From Phyto melanocephala (taxonomy: Eukaryota; Arthropoda; Insecta; Diptera; Rhinophoridae), in NCBI GenBank assembly GCA_941918925.1, contig OW799234.1:83898497-83962496 (forward strand): DNA of 64,000 bases, written 5' to 3'. Positions 26,059-38,692 of the stretch are shown piece after piece (the first letter of the stretch is position 1; each line of letters opens with the position of its first letter). The position numbers and the translations under genes are program-made. The notes below the pieces were generated by a model, which saw only the letters and a list, made by a program, of their open reading frames with translations, did not search any database and had not been told where the DNA came from.

Positions 26059-26133
26059 GTAAGTATTTTTATTTATTACTTTCTTTGATGATTCATGTGT
26101 TATATGTATTTTCTTTTTCTGTTTTTTTTGCAG
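26059..26133 (+). other. 75-nt intron between the LDLa exons
   Basis: This is a short GT-AG intron with donor GTAAGT and a strong polypyrimidine tract before TTTGCAG. Its length is 25 codons exactly, and it contains no stop in the frame of the flanking exons. If retained it would insert a very hydrophobic stretch between the two modules. Splicing is the expected outcome; see the finding. Confidence 0.85.
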
Positions 26134-26265
26134 CACCCCCTGAATGTGAGCCAGGACAAATAAATTGCGGCCAATATGTATTTAATAAAACTTACTGTAT
26201 ACCACCGCATTTTCGTTGTGATATGACAGACGATTGTGAAGACAAATCGGATGAAGCACAGTGCA
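26134..26265 (+). CDS. LDLa-module exon 2 of the same gene
   Basis: This 132-nt exon lies between a T-rich acceptor (TTTTTTTTGCAG) and a GTAAGT donor, again phase 1 at both ends. Read with the split Pro codon it encodes a second LDLa module of 44 residues with cysteines at 5, 12, 22, 29, 35 and 44. It ends with the diagnostic [12 protein letters not shown] acidic tail. The loop between the second and third cysteines is longer than usual and carries an NKT sequon that could be N-glycosylated, as expected for a secreted or extracellular region. It follows the previous module with only three prolines between, so the two modules sit in tandem. No further exon was recognised downstream in the window, so the next intron is at least tens of kilobases long or contains exons too short or diverged to see. 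Confidence 0.93.
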
Positions 26266-27675
26266 GTAAGTGTAAATTCAGTTTTCAAAAATATTAACAT
26301 AATGCTTGATTTGTTTTGAAAGAAAAAAAGAGAATCCTGAACCAAAATAAATATAGCCCAAAAATATTTATATATTTTTTTATACTCTACTGCAAAACAA
26401 AATTATTATTTAAAAGAAATTTATCGTCAATCAATTATTTTATATTAAGTGCATTTTTGTAAACTATCATACTTCCTAAAACGTTTAAATTTAATTGCAA
26501 ATTGAATCGATGAAAAAAATTGCAGCTTCATAGCTTTTACGGATCCTAAAATAATGAGTCCTCAACAAAAGCATCATCTCTTTAAAAGTAGATATAGAAT
26601 ATTAAACAAAAACTGTTGGCTTTTCCTGTAGAATTTGAAACCCCTTCTGCCGTACATAAACAAAGTTTAAACTTTTCTGACATCTACATATTATTAGACT
26701 TTATTTAATTACTTTTGTAATCGCTTCAAATTAATTTAAAAAAATAAAATTTTGATTTTAATTACTTCGCTCTTCTTTCAAATTAATTTAAAAAAATAAA
26801 ATTTTGATTTTAATTACTTCGCTCTTCTTTTAACCATTTTAGATTTTTTTTTCGTGTACGCACTGCTAGCGTTCACTTCAGCTTACCTCTGTTTAATGGC
26901 TGAAAAAATTGTTTCCCCATTACCTGCTGTTTTCAACAAATTTATCCACATAATGAAAGTTTTATGATGGTTTCGTTGCCGCAATTTCTTTTTGCTGCAA
27001 ATTGTTGTTCTTTTTCAAAGTTGCCTACTTTGATATTAAAGGTTTCTTAAGTAGTACTTTTAGTTTAATTTGCGTAGCAGACTTTTTTCTCATTTCCGTT
27101 TAATCTTTATTTTATATACATTTATGTGAAATTTTCAACCCTTTTTTCTGCGTTTATTAGGCCAAACAAATTTGTTGTTTTATTATTTTAAACTGTTTGG
27201 TTCGTGTTTCAATTTAATTGTTTTTTACCTAGAGTAGCAGTCAATATGTAAATTAATATATATGTATATTTATTAGGGTGATCTTTAACAGGTATTTTTG
27301 ATAAAACCCGGACTTTTTTATATCAATTTTGTTGCTCATCATAAAGCTCAAAGTCCACATCACGCGTTCTCGCGTCATTGCATTATACGCATTTTATACT
27401 TCATACGCTTTTTGCATTTCAAGTTTTATATCACGCTTTTTGCGCATTAAATAGCACAAGTTAAGTGATGGCAATCGTTATGTAATCAAATGCAAAATTT
27501 GTTTATGAACAAATTTTTTAAATAATTAAATTTCATTGTTGCCAATAACTTTAAACATCATAACGAAAGCATTTCCATCTTTTTAAAATTTATTTCTTTA
27601 AAAATATAAATATAAGCAAATAAATTCACAAATAATTTACAACAACGATAATTATCGATAATATTAAAAATCAAT
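26266..27675. other. Start of the downstream host intron
   Basis: Follows the second LDLa exon. AT-rich, with the 52-bp duplication and no further exon recognised before the pogo-like element. Confidence 0.6.
26727..26830. repeat. 52-bp tandem duplication in the host intron
   Basis: CAAATTAATTTAAAAAAATA...TTACTTCGCTCTTCTTT is present twice head to tail with almost no change, 460 bp after the second LDLa exon. Confidence 0.85.
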
Positions 27676-27677
27676 TA

Positions 27678-29020
27678 CAGTATTTTTCGGTTAATTGGTT
27701 TCCACGCTTAATTGAACCACATGATCGGCCAAAAATATTGCATGCGAAAATCATGTAAATTTCCTCGGATAATTGAACCCGGTTAATTGATTTTCTCGCT
27801 TAATTGGTTCAAAATTCTTGTCATCAAAAATAAATTTCCTCTTACTTTTACCCGGTTAATTGCATTATTATTGAAAAATAATCTGCCATTTTTGCACATA
27901 CATATTTGACATCATTTGTAAAAAACACTGGGTGGCATCTCTACTTTGTATGTAATTGAAAACATATGTTTATTGCTAAGGAAAAACCATCGTCGTGATT
28001 CAGCTCTGGTCGGGTTAAGAGCTCGCTCGTTTTTGCCATTATCATTTAATGGCAATCAGGTTGTCCCTTTTTATCTCACTTCGAGAGTTTTGCCTCTTAC
28101 TTTCGCGAGGTTAACTGTGTGGCGCCGCGTAACTGTGCTTTGGATACAGTTTCCGGACTATTCTACAGTTAACCGCGTGTTTTCGTTTTAATTGGAGGAG
28201 TACCAAATAAACTCATTTTACTTGTGACTGGAGGAGTACCATATAAACTCAATTTACATAAGACTGGAGAAGTTCCATAAAACTCAGCAGTAATTATTGT
28301 TCAGACGTCTCCGACTTCCTATACAATGGTATATGTCGACCTGCGGTATCTGAACCAAAGTTTTGTAACTGGAGGAGAACCATTCAACTCAATTTTTATT
28401 TATTGTTCGAGTGTCTCCGACTTCCTATACAGAGGTATAGGTCGACTTGCGGTACCTGAATCAACGTTTGTAACTGTAGGAGAACCATTAAACTCAATTT
28501 TATTTATTGTTTCAATGTCTCCGACTTCCTATACAGAGGTATAGGCCGTTCCACGGATAAGGACCTTAGTGAATACACTGGCTTTTTGGTTATGTACCTC
28601 TGCCATTAAAACTTAAATACCAAAAAAAAAGGAAAAAACATGAATTGTTTTTTAGTTTATAAATTTTATTTTTTTGTAAAACTATTGTGCACATAAATAG
28701 TGCATTTAATAGTACATACCTACAATAATAAATACCTGCGTATACACATATATGTAAATTTTTTTCTGCTACTTGCGTTTTTTTCGTTTAAGGTAAAAAA
28801 AATTATTTTGAAAAACTTAAAGTGCACATATGCGATTTCTTTTAATTCATTAGTAGTTCCAATTATGCGTGATTTCTGTAATCGAACAAACTGTTCAATT
28901 AAACGGGATTCTTGTAATTGAACGAATTGTTCAATTAAGCGGGTATCGGCTAATTGGTTCCCCGCTTAATTGAACAAAAAGTTGTGCAAATTTTGATGTG
29001 CAATTAACCGAAAAATACTG
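27678..29020. mobile_element. Pogo-like nonautonomous element
   Basis: Perfect 20-bp terminal inverted repeats (CAGTATTTTTCGGTTAATTG) are flanked on both sides by TA. The TA target and a CAGT start with TTCGSTTAA-like sequence are typical of the pogo/Tigger group. Further GCTTAATTGGTTC-like boxes occur just inside both ends (27708-27860 and 28895-28975). No transposase is present. The centre holds the tandem array of the next entry and a GC-richer stretch at 28000-28190. Confidence 0.8.
28192..28548 (+). repeat. Tandem array inside the pogo-like element
   Basis: About three units of 105-130 bp, each containing TGGAGGAGAACCAT, AAACTCAATTTTATTTATTG and TCTCCGACTTCCTATACAGAGG, preceded by two shorter partial units. 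The short open frames here only reflect the repeat. Confidence 0.8.
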
Positions 29021-29100
29021 TATACTTATTCATACCTGGCATTTTAACTGAGTTGAGTTGTTCACTCGCTGCTCATGTCGATTTAAAGAGTAAAAAGTTA

Positions 29101-29403
29101 GACCCCTTCAGATTAGGCAAGTCCCTTGTGTTTATAGATAAAAGGGGTAGAGCCGGGTTAAGAGGAAGAAAATTGCTCATATTTGAGTACACACTTGCCT
29201 ATACTTGGCAAGTACAAACAAGTTTTTGATTGAGAAGCCAAAAACAAATAAAAAATTTCAAAAATACAAAAAAAAATTAATAAAAGAAAACGAAACTTGG
29301 GCAAGTTAATTGCTGTATCTAAAAGTGACAGCAAGTTCAAAGGAAAATAAAAGAAAATAAAAGACTAACTTGCGCAAGAGACTTGCCTATTTAGAAAGGG
29401 GAC
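29101..29403. mobile_element. Harbinger-like MITE
   Basis: A 303-bp element with imperfect inverted ends (GACCCCTTCAGATTAGGC...CAAGTCCCTTG at the left; the complement with CAAGAGACTTGCC at the right). It is flanked by TTA on both sides, the target preference of PIF/Harbinger elements. ACTTGCC boxes recur inside in both orientations. Confidence 0.6.
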
Positions 29404-30424
29404 TTAACCTACTTTTTGCGTTGTATGCGTTAGAGTATTCTACACTTTGTGTCTTGTAACTTGAAGCATTTAAATACTTTTTTAAGAGAGAAGTACGACA
29501 GTGTGTGAACTTTCAGCTTTATGAAGTGAAAAGAAAGTTGAATGTTTTTATCTACATAATTTTGTTTCATTTCTCATTCTTTTACGGTTGCTTTTTAAGC
29601 ACAATCTTTAAAACTTTATTTTATATTGAATTGTAATATTTTAATTTATTGTCTAGCTTTAAAAAAAAGCCTTCGGAATATTTAACTTTAATTTCTATTA
29701 TTCTACCTGTTTGATATGAAATGTAGCCTCCCTAATGTGAATGACAACAAAGTATTTAATAAAGGTGTTACATTTAATTTACAACACGTTAATTTAATTA
29801 CAAAAGTTTCAAAAACCTGTTACCAGGTTTTTTATAGGAGATTTCTTATTACTCTCATACATGCTAAAACAGCTTTTTAATTTTTTTAACTTCATTTTTA
29901 ATTTTCTCAACGTAAAATTTAAAATATTTAGGGTGCGAAAATAAATCTTTGGTGTCTTAATTGAATGTGTGTTGTGTTATGTTTTACATTTTTTGCTCTT
30001 GTTAAAAAGAAACATACATATTTGAACAGTTATTTATTGGGTATAAATTAAAGGGCTGTTTAAGGGTTTTGTACACTTCTGCATATTCTACTTCATTACT
30101 TATTAAAGAAAGTTAAAAAGTGTGCTCGAGTATTTTTCACTCATGATCACGTGCCATACACGACAAAAAAGTTGTTTACGCACGTTTCTGCACGCGGTAA
30201 TCTTAATTTTACAATATACACGAGTGTTTACCAATAATTTTTCTAATAAGGCTCAATCACTTCCGTTTTTTTTTCCAACGACAGCTTGTGTTAGACATAA
30301 TAAATAAGCAAAAAATTTATTTTAAATATTATTTACTCGCTGAGCTTTACTTTGATTTACTGGCCTTTCCACTAGAGTGTGTATAAATGAGTATATAGAT
30401 TAAATATGTAAAAGCATGTCATTT

Positions 30425-30908
30425 TCTGTGACTCTGTAAAGTATATTGATTCTCAATCCTTATAGATATAAAAGTCGATTAAACTTTATCCATGTCAGCA
30501 TTGAAATCAACTTTCTAAAAACTCCATATGTTCTACAGACTCGTAGGTTCTATTGAATTACCAGAAATGCTTTCGCATATTTTGGTATTGTAATCGGCAA
30601 TTTTGACCCATTAGCGGCAGAGATACGAGATATTTCATTATGATTATAACAAAAAAGTTGTATTAAAAAAAATTACAAAAGCAGGCTGTGCTGCTCATTA
30701 TGGTTAAAAATGTGATGACTATTGTTGTTGTATTTTGTATGCTTCTTCATGTGCACGAATGTTTGTAATACGAAATACATGATGGCATGCAATGAATCAA
30801 CAACGGCAAAGTTTAAGGGAGTGTAAATCTGTTTCACAATATAAATTGTTTGTTCATATATGCCTTTACATAGTTGCGTATCTGCGCCGAATGTAGCGCT
30901 CTTACTTG
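30425..30908 (+). mobile_element. Family A, diverged copy with 3-prime end
   Basis: The body phrase GTAAAGTATATTGATTCTCAA, then GTCAGCATTGAAATCAACTTT, is degraded. The 3-prime terminus GCCGAATGTAGCGCTCTTACTTG before a T-run is well kept. Confidence 0.65.
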
Positions 30909-31410
30909 TTTTTTGTAAAGCTTCCTTTGAGTTTAAAATTAACTCTTGGTCAAAATAAATAGAATCTTTACCTTAATTTTAGAATCATCTGTTCTTTCTA
31001 AATGATAAAAAACCTAACATTTATCGTCTCGAACATTAGATATTTATTTTACTTTCAAAGATTACGTGTCATACAATCAAAAGCAAAACAACAAATTAAG
31101 CGCAAAAAATATTTGTGTGTGTCAAGACTTTACGATATTTATTTGTGGAAATGTATATGCATACATATTAATATTCACCGTTTTCTGATTGAAATCACCG
31201 TTTTAGGGCTTCCATATAACTAAAAGCTCAATTTTGGGCATCAGCATTTTGAATCAAAGAAAATAAATCAAATTCTAAAAGCTTCTTAAAATTTTTTAAA
31301 CATCGATGTAATAGACTAGTACCATAGACGAAGTCAAGAAGACTAATAATTTGCCCCAAAAGCCATTGATCTTAAATTTCACCCTAATGTACTTACCATT
31401 CTTATATCAA

Positions 31411-32650
31411 CAACTAAGAGCACTATATATTTAGCTGTGCCGAATTTTTGATAGCCACCACCAATTTTGTGTACTTTTTTAGCACAAAATTCATTATTTT
31501 ATTATCAACAGTAAATGATGTATAGATTAATCTCTTTATAAGTAATAAAATATGTGTCACTTTCTTGGTGTTACTTTGATTTTCTATTAATTTATTTTCT
31601 TACATGTATTCTTACAATGAAACCTAAAGTATTTCTATATTAGAAACGATACCACTAGCTCTTTTTTCACAATGTTGTATTTTTGCGGAATCTGAAGAGA
31701 ATAATTTGGTACCCAGAAGTAGTTAAAAAATAATATTGTTTATGTTTTTTTTTGGGCATGTCACCTCTTACTTTTGAAATTCAATAATAAATATTTGAAT
31801 TCAACTCAGATAATTCATTACAGATTTTTTTTTTTGTTTTTAATTTTGTCCATATAAAAATAATATCAATTTAAGATAAAGCGTTATATGGGAGGTAGGC
31901 ATGAAAGTGGGCGTGTCAACTTAATTGTTTGAAATTATACTTATATTGACGAAAAATGTATATAAGCAAAATTTAATCATCACACATCTTATTCTGTCGG
32001 TTTTTTGATCTTTTAAATTTCATTAAGAGTAAATTATGTGAGAAGTAGGCGTTAAAGTAGGCGTGTCAAAGAAGTTTCTGCTAATAAATTCTACTTAAAA
32101 ATTTCAATATAGAGGCCTAGTTTCTTCCAAAATCTGTGACTATAGAGGAATTATATGAATTTGAGATAAACCGTTATATGGGAGGTGGGCTTTAAAGTGG
32201 GCGTCTCACCTTAATTTTCCGTTATTGCAAGTCTTTTGATCAAAGATAAATTTTTGCAAACATTTCAGAATCATACACCTTATTTTATAATATTTTAGAT
32301 TTTAAATATCCAGAAAAAGACACTGTGCGGTATAAATTTCCATAAATTTTGATCTACAACTTCTTTCTTAATGTATAGATTTGAGCAATTTTCAGGAAAA
32401 AATATTTTTACTCAGAAAGTATACATTCGAAATTTCATCACGCTATGTCAATACGTTTAGACAAAATTGCACTTTATTCGATGTTCGAAGGACATTGTTT
32501 TTTAAGAGCTCAACTCAATACCAAACAAACATTGTGTATAAGAAATATCCTTGCAAAATTTTAGCCCCTTAGTTTTTCGGTTCGAGCTGTATCGTGCTTT
32601 TAACAGACGGCCAGACGGACAAACATAGCTAGATCGTTAAAGAGGAATAT
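31411..32650 (-). mobile_element. Family B, long copy in minus orientation
   Basis: The left end is the worn 3-prime terminus (TAAGAGCACTATATATTTAGCTGTGCCGAA). The GGGAGGTGGGC/AAAGTGGGCGTGTC blocks lie in the middle, and the CGGCCAGACGGACAAACATAGCTAG region lies near 32600. The TATACCC start is missing. Confidence 0.75.
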
Positions 32651-32659
32651 AAAAGGGCG

Positions 32660-34310
32660 ATCCCTACGTTTGACAAATTGTCTTGCAAAAATATTTTATA
32701 TTCAAAGGAGTGCAGCAAATTTGTTTCCGGTACGGTTTAATGTACATATTAAAACAAATACAATTATTTTTCTTGTCCACATTATTAAACAAACATATGA
32801 GATACTTACAATTCATATTGAGTTAAGCAAGTGATTTTTTTAATTTATTTATTTACTGATTTTATTTACTTGAACACAAACTTATTATTACTTTTACGAA
32901 TTGGTTTAGCAAATAAACAATTGGATAAATTTTGAGAATAAATAAATTTTTAAAACTTTACTTACTTTAAAGTAAAACAAAAGGCGATATAAAAACTAAA
33001 TCCCTATCTCTCTCTCCCTCTCTCTTTTGTTAACAAAAAATTGCCAATAGATGTCTCATAATACTTATACACATATACATGTACATACATATGGTAAATA
33101 TGTATGCAAACTACTCCCCTTTCTTCTTAAATACACAAGAAAGTGTCCTTCTTAAAAATATCTCGCTACTTTGCCTTAAAACTTATCATTTTGTTTTTCT
33201 CCTTTAATTTTCTTTAAATATTAAAATATAGAAGTAAAAATCTTAAAATTCTACGCTATTCAACTAGAATAAGAAGATGAAGATGCAATAAAAACAAGTA
33301 CATTAAGAAAAATATATTGTGATTTTTTACTTTAAATTGCAACAATATTGTGTGACTATTGTCTTGCTGTTGCTATAATTTTGATTGTTGACAATATAAA
33401 TCTACATGTATGCACACACACACATGCATAGTGGAGTAAAATGTTTAATGTCTGCAACAAAGATAAACTTTCTAGGAATATATTTTGTAAATAAAACTTT
33501 AGGTACTTATGTATGTACAGGCAACAATGTATACAAGAACAGAAGATAAATAGAAGACAAACAACAACAACAACACCAGCATCAAAATATTGTATGCAAT
33601 CAATCGCTTAAGATTGTAGATGTTTACTGCAGTGATATCTAGTAGACTATAAACATATTCTACACGTTTGTATTTACTCGCTTTAACGTTTACAGTATAA
33701 ACCTTTTCATATAAATAGCATCACATACATATATCGTCAACTGAAATAAAAAAGTCACTACAAGGCAAAGCTACAACAAAAGTGTTTTTATATTTTTCTA
33801 AAAACAAATTTGATAAGAGATTATAAATAGTTTCATTTCGAATTCATCCTTAATTTTTAAAGATAATCCCAGCAAATAGCATTTCAGTTAACGCAACATT
33901 ACGCTGCCATCTATAAATATCTGTTTATGTATTTGTAAGAGATACGATATTTCAGTGTAAACATTTGTTTTAGTTATGGACGAGAAGTGTGTTACAGGGC
34001 CATAAAATTATATGCAGAGAGTGATGTTGAAAGATTTAGTACCTTTTAATTTGTAGTAAGTAAATAAAATTTTTGTACCATCATTTTATGGATGAAAATT
34101 CGCATGTAATTGATATATTCACAAAAAGTTCAAAGTTTCGTATTGTCACAATATAATAATTTTACAAAAATTTCAAAATAAATTAAAAAAATTCTATTGT
34201 AAATTTTTAACCGTTTTTTAAATTTTAAATTATGACCTTATGACAATACCACACTTAGGGCACCTTTAAGTTCACAAAATTTTAAATGTATAATGATGCT
34301 TATAAAGGGT
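32660..34310. other. Spacer
   Basis: AT-rich. TC-rich run at 33005-33027 and AACAAC repeats near 33560. No gene seen. Confidence 0.5.
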
Positions 34311-34312
34311 GG

Positions 34313-34861
34313 TTAAATTTAAAGCGCCGATGTTGATTTTGAATAAAACACAAATTATTTTGGAAATTATTGTCATTTCTGTTTATTATGAAAATATTTG
34401 TATGGTTCGATTATGCATGAAACAAAATATCGTCCAAATGGCCGCCGCGGCAGCACACCTTTATCCGATGGTCCAAATTTTCGATGACACTAAGGCATAA
34501 TTGAGGTTCTATGCCGTTAATATGCCGAATTACTTCATCCATTAGCTCTTGACCATTGGAATGACCAAGAGGCTTTAGTTCTTGCGTCAATTACACCTTG
34601 TAAGCGTGTAAATTCTAGTCTTTATGCGTAATGTTCATCAACGACGAGCGTGAGAGCAGCAATTGTTGGGCATTTTGATTTAAACGCGCATTTTCACAAT
34701 AAGCCTGAATAACTTAAACGCGTTGCTCGATTGCATATCTTTCCATGGTTCAAATTGAGTTAGATTGAAACTGAGAAATGTCAAATGAAATTCAGAAAAC
34801 AAATTTGACGTTTAGGTGTGGTTTACATTCAACATAGGCCCTTAACATTTAACCACCCTAT
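34313..34861 (-). mobile_element. Mariner deletion derivative, family C copy 3
   Basis: Same AAAGGGTGGTTAAAT ends as copy 1. The interior is deleted at different points: on the minus strand it keeps a HINGIEPQLCL-like block that copies 1 and 4 lack, besides the C-terminal tail and the N-terminal HTH. Length about 549 bp. Confidence 0.7.
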
Positions 34862-35229
34862 ACTAAGCAGCAACACAAGGTCACAAGGATTGTCATACGA
34901 TTTTTTCTTAGTCATAAAAATTACTATTATTTTATATTTTAAAACTTCTCAAGCTACGATCACACTCTGCAAATATTAGTCAAAACATGTCCCATCTATT
35001 TGTGTGACCACAAAATAATTTTGAGCTGCAAACAAAGAAACAGCTGATTTTGGGTAAAAAAGATTATTTATCAGCAAACATAAATGACTGACAATCAACT
35101 ACAATATTAAAGTAAAAGCCAGTTATGAACATAATAATGATAGAGATACCTAATAGGTCTGTTCACAAGAAGTCCTAAAATTCTAAAGATATTAAAAACT
35201 ATGTTGTATGTACTTATAACTCGTTGGTA

Positions 35230-35955
35230 ATAAGGCTAAGTCTATATATATTTAAAAGTGAAACTATGTGTGTGTGTTAGCTATAGGCTCCGATACCGTA
35301 AAGCCAGGCGGACTCAAACCTTGGCAAGTTGTTGTACACATTTCAGGGAGTGTTTATGGGTGGTAAAAAGTGGACAGTGCCACGCCCATAAAAAATAAGT
35401 TATAATTTTTAGCTACTTGCACTAGATCGATTTTTCGGAAACTTTGCACACATATTGAGCTGTCATGACTATACAATTTCGTGATTGCAAAGGTGGGCAG
35501 TGTCAAGCCCATAAAAAAGTTATCATTTTTAGTTACTTTAACTTCACCGATTTTTCTGAAACTTTGCACGCATATTGAGCTGTCATGACTATATGATTTC
35601 GTAATTAGAAAAGTGGGCAGTGCCACTCCCATCAAAAATAAGTTATTATTTTCAGCTATTTCCACGCATTCTAATCGATTTGCCTTTCAACTTCAAGCGA
35701 CTACAGTTTCCAGTTCGCCTTGCCTTCGCTATTACCATCAACAAAGCACAATGACAATCTCTGCGTATTGAAGGATTAAAGTTTCAAAATCCATGCTTTT
35801 CACATGGCCAACTGTACGTCGCATGCGCTAGAGTGGGAACACCAAAAAATTTGTTCATTCTTACAGCAAATGGAAAAACCTAAAATATTGTATACCCACT
35901 TGCATTACAATGAAAATCATTAAGTGGCGTAGCAACGCGCGCCGGGCTTGGCTAG
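35230..35955 (+). mobile_element. Helitron-like element D, copy 2
   Basis: Same order as the copy at 8.6 kb: TGTGTGTGTTAGCTATAGG, three 120-bp units with TTGCACACATATTGAGC, then a GC-richer non-repeated segment, and the end GTAGCAACGCGCGCCGGGCTTGGCTAG. The terminal CGCGCGCCGG region can pair internally. Confidence 0.6.
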
Positions 35956-36866
35956 TATATATATAAAAATTTATTCATACTTTGAACACTTTGAAGTTGA
36001 CGCCACCTTAGATATAAAATTTATTAATTTACACTTTTGTCTACACTGGCAGCACTGTTTTTCTGACAAATAATTTGACTATTTTACTGTTCATGGACTC
36101 ACGCCATAGCAACTTTTACAAATTATTTTAATTTATTTTACAATTTAATAATCGTATTAGGCTTGGGATCAATCACACTTTTAGTTAAATAATTGTAACA
36201 GTAAACTGTATGACTGCATCTTGAGCCATAATAACATTAAACTATTTTCGAAATACCATTTTTTCAAAAAAAGATCACTTTTTGTGCGCTTTATAAGCCG
36301 GTTAAATCTTTAGTCTACATGTCTTTACAATAACCTTTTCATATCTAAATTTAAAGTCATAGTACGGCGGACATGTGATTTCAACAGCATGATGTCACAT
36401 GTCAGAAAGTGCGGGGTATATTCGAAATAAATTTTTGACGAACGAATACTCACAAATATTGAACCTGTTGGTAATTTTTGTAACTTGACGCTTTCTTCTA
36501 TTTTTTTCTGAAGGTAAAATTTTTCGGCTTTATAAAAAAAACACCTGTCATTTAGAGGATTGTTGTAAAAATATAAAAATATTTTATTTTAGACGCCATC
36601 TCGGATTTGAAATCTTTTGTTGTATATTACTGTTCTACTACCCAAGCCCATTGCATTTGATACCAACTTTTTGAAAGGGAATGAAAAAATACATAATCCG
36701 CTATTTAATGGCATGGTCCATCTTATATATGTAATGATACAGAATCCTCATAATTTGGTATTTTAATTAGTATTGGATTAACCCACACTGGTATAGTTTA
36801 ATATATACATACGCGATGATTGGTATTCAATTTAAATCGGAATTGCCACTCCCACTTTTCCATTTT

Positions 36867-37364
36867 TATACCCTTTACACGAGACTGTAAAAGGGTATAT
36901 AAAAGTTTGTCATTCCGTTTCCCATCCCTACAATATTCGGAATTCTTATATATAGAGAAACTGATTTATCTAAATCCGTTCAACCGTCCGTCAGTGTGTA
37001 TGTTGAAATTAACATTTTGAACTCCCAAAGATTTTCGAAAATTTAGCCACTGAAAAACATTTGAGTATATTACAAGCTTAGATATGAGCGAAAGAATATG
37101 GAACCACTTGTGACATTTATTATGTATATATAAAACGTATACCTTTGGCAACATTTTAAAAATTTTGATTCAAAGTGTCAATCACCCACAAAAATATCGT
37201 CGAAAAAAAATTTTGTAAATAATTTATTAAAACTTATCGATTTTCATTGATTCCCTAAATAAGTTTTGATTACAGCATCACCATATAATTTTCAGTTATA
37301 ATCATTATATGATGGTACTTGAACTGTGTAAAATGTATCCAAGATCGGCACAGCTCTTACTTTG
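36867..37364 (+). mobile_element. Family A, short copy
   Basis: It opens TATACCCTTTACAC...AAGGGTATATAAAAG and then GTCATTCCGT. It has a GTCCGTCAGTGTGTATGTTG block and ends GATCGGCACAGCTCTTACTTTG. At about 500 bp it lacks the long T-rich centre. Confidence 0.7.
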
Positions 37365-37881
37365 TGACTATAAATTATTATAAAAGAATATTTTTTAGGT
37401 GATACTGGATGTTTTTTCAATCATAAATTTGTACTGTCACGATATGAATGAAAATGTTCATACATCCGGTTAAGAGCTGAAAAAAGGTTTGCGAAAGGTT
37501 TGAACGCCCTTCAACATAAGAAATAAAGGAAAGTAAATGCTTTTAGTTTTTGGTGTAATTTTAATCTAATGAAGCTGAATCCGAAAAATGGCAAATACAT
37601 GTGTTTCTTTCATAGATGAAATATGAGCGTGAATTTTGTCTTAAACGTTCATGCTCTCATACATACAACAATTGCATTGAATCTGTGCAAAAATAATTCC
37701 TGTTATTTTGCCATCGAGGCCTACGAATAATACGTCAAACTTGCCGTCTTATAAAAGTAGACTCGCTCTTGTAAAGCTGCCAAAGCTAAAAACTCAAAGA
37801 ATGATGCTAAATATCAAGTTTGTTCATAATTTAAGAAATGGAAATCTATGCTCTAATTTCTTGATTGCCAACATCTCTTTT

Positions 37882-38165
37882 TATACCCACCACCAAAAAA
37901 TGTTGGGAGTATATTCATTTTGTCATTCCGTTTGTAACACATCGAAATATCCATTTTAGAACCCATAAAGTATATATATTCTGAATCGAGGTTTAATTTT
38001 ATGACGATCTAGATATGTCCCTCCGTCTGTCCGTCTGTTGAAATCACGATAGAGGTCGCCAGAATTTTGCCAGAATCCTTCTTATACACAAGGTTTGTTT
38101 GGTATTGAAAATGGGCTAAATCGGAATATTAGAAAGACAGTTATAGCTCGTAATGCAAGAGTTTT
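37882..38165 (+). mobile_element. Family B, 5-prime fragment
   Basis: TATACCCACCACCAAAA, the GTAACACATCGAAATATCC block, a short (GTCY) tract and the GGCTAAATCGGAATATTAGAAAG phrase are present. Similarity ends near 38165. Confidence 0.75.
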
Positions 38166-38692
38166 TGATACGTTTTTAAGAATTTGTTTAAATATTAATA
38201 TTGACAAATCTAAAATAATTTTATTTTTTGAATTACTAAAATTCTGTAACAAAAACATACTGTTCAAAGTCTGTAAGAATCGTGAATTCATAGACTGAAA
38301 TAAATAAATCGTTATAACAAATACAAAAATTGGCCACATAAGACAGAAAGACAGACAGACATCATATGAGAACTTAAACCGTAAAGCGTTTGTTATTAAA
38401 TTGTCACTGCAACAAGATAATAATTGATTAAAATTTTTATTATAAAAATGTATCTGCAATTTTTTAGCAATAACGCTCCTTTTCGTCAGTTTAAGTTTTT
38501 TTCCGAGCTGAGTCGAAAATTTCAATATGCAGGCTCGCCAGCAAAAATGTTTTTTTAAATCTCTTGTGTACATTTACATATATTCACATTTTTCTTTACA
38601 AAAAAAGGAACTTTTTCGAATGAAGTTTCTTAATAAATTTTTCCTATATTAATGTTTTTAATGTTAATTGCACTTAACACTTATATATCTGT

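Noticed and set aside
27946..28191. 81-residue frame in the pogo-like element
   Set aside because: No similarity to pogo transposase or CENP-B-like domains; composition reflects a GC-richer filler.
28326..28544. 72-residue frame with repeated VPESTFVTVGEP
   Set aside because: Translation of the 110-bp tandem array.
38082..38573. 163-residue minus-strand frame
   Set aside because: It crosses the edge of a family-B repeat; the other B copies do not keep the frame.
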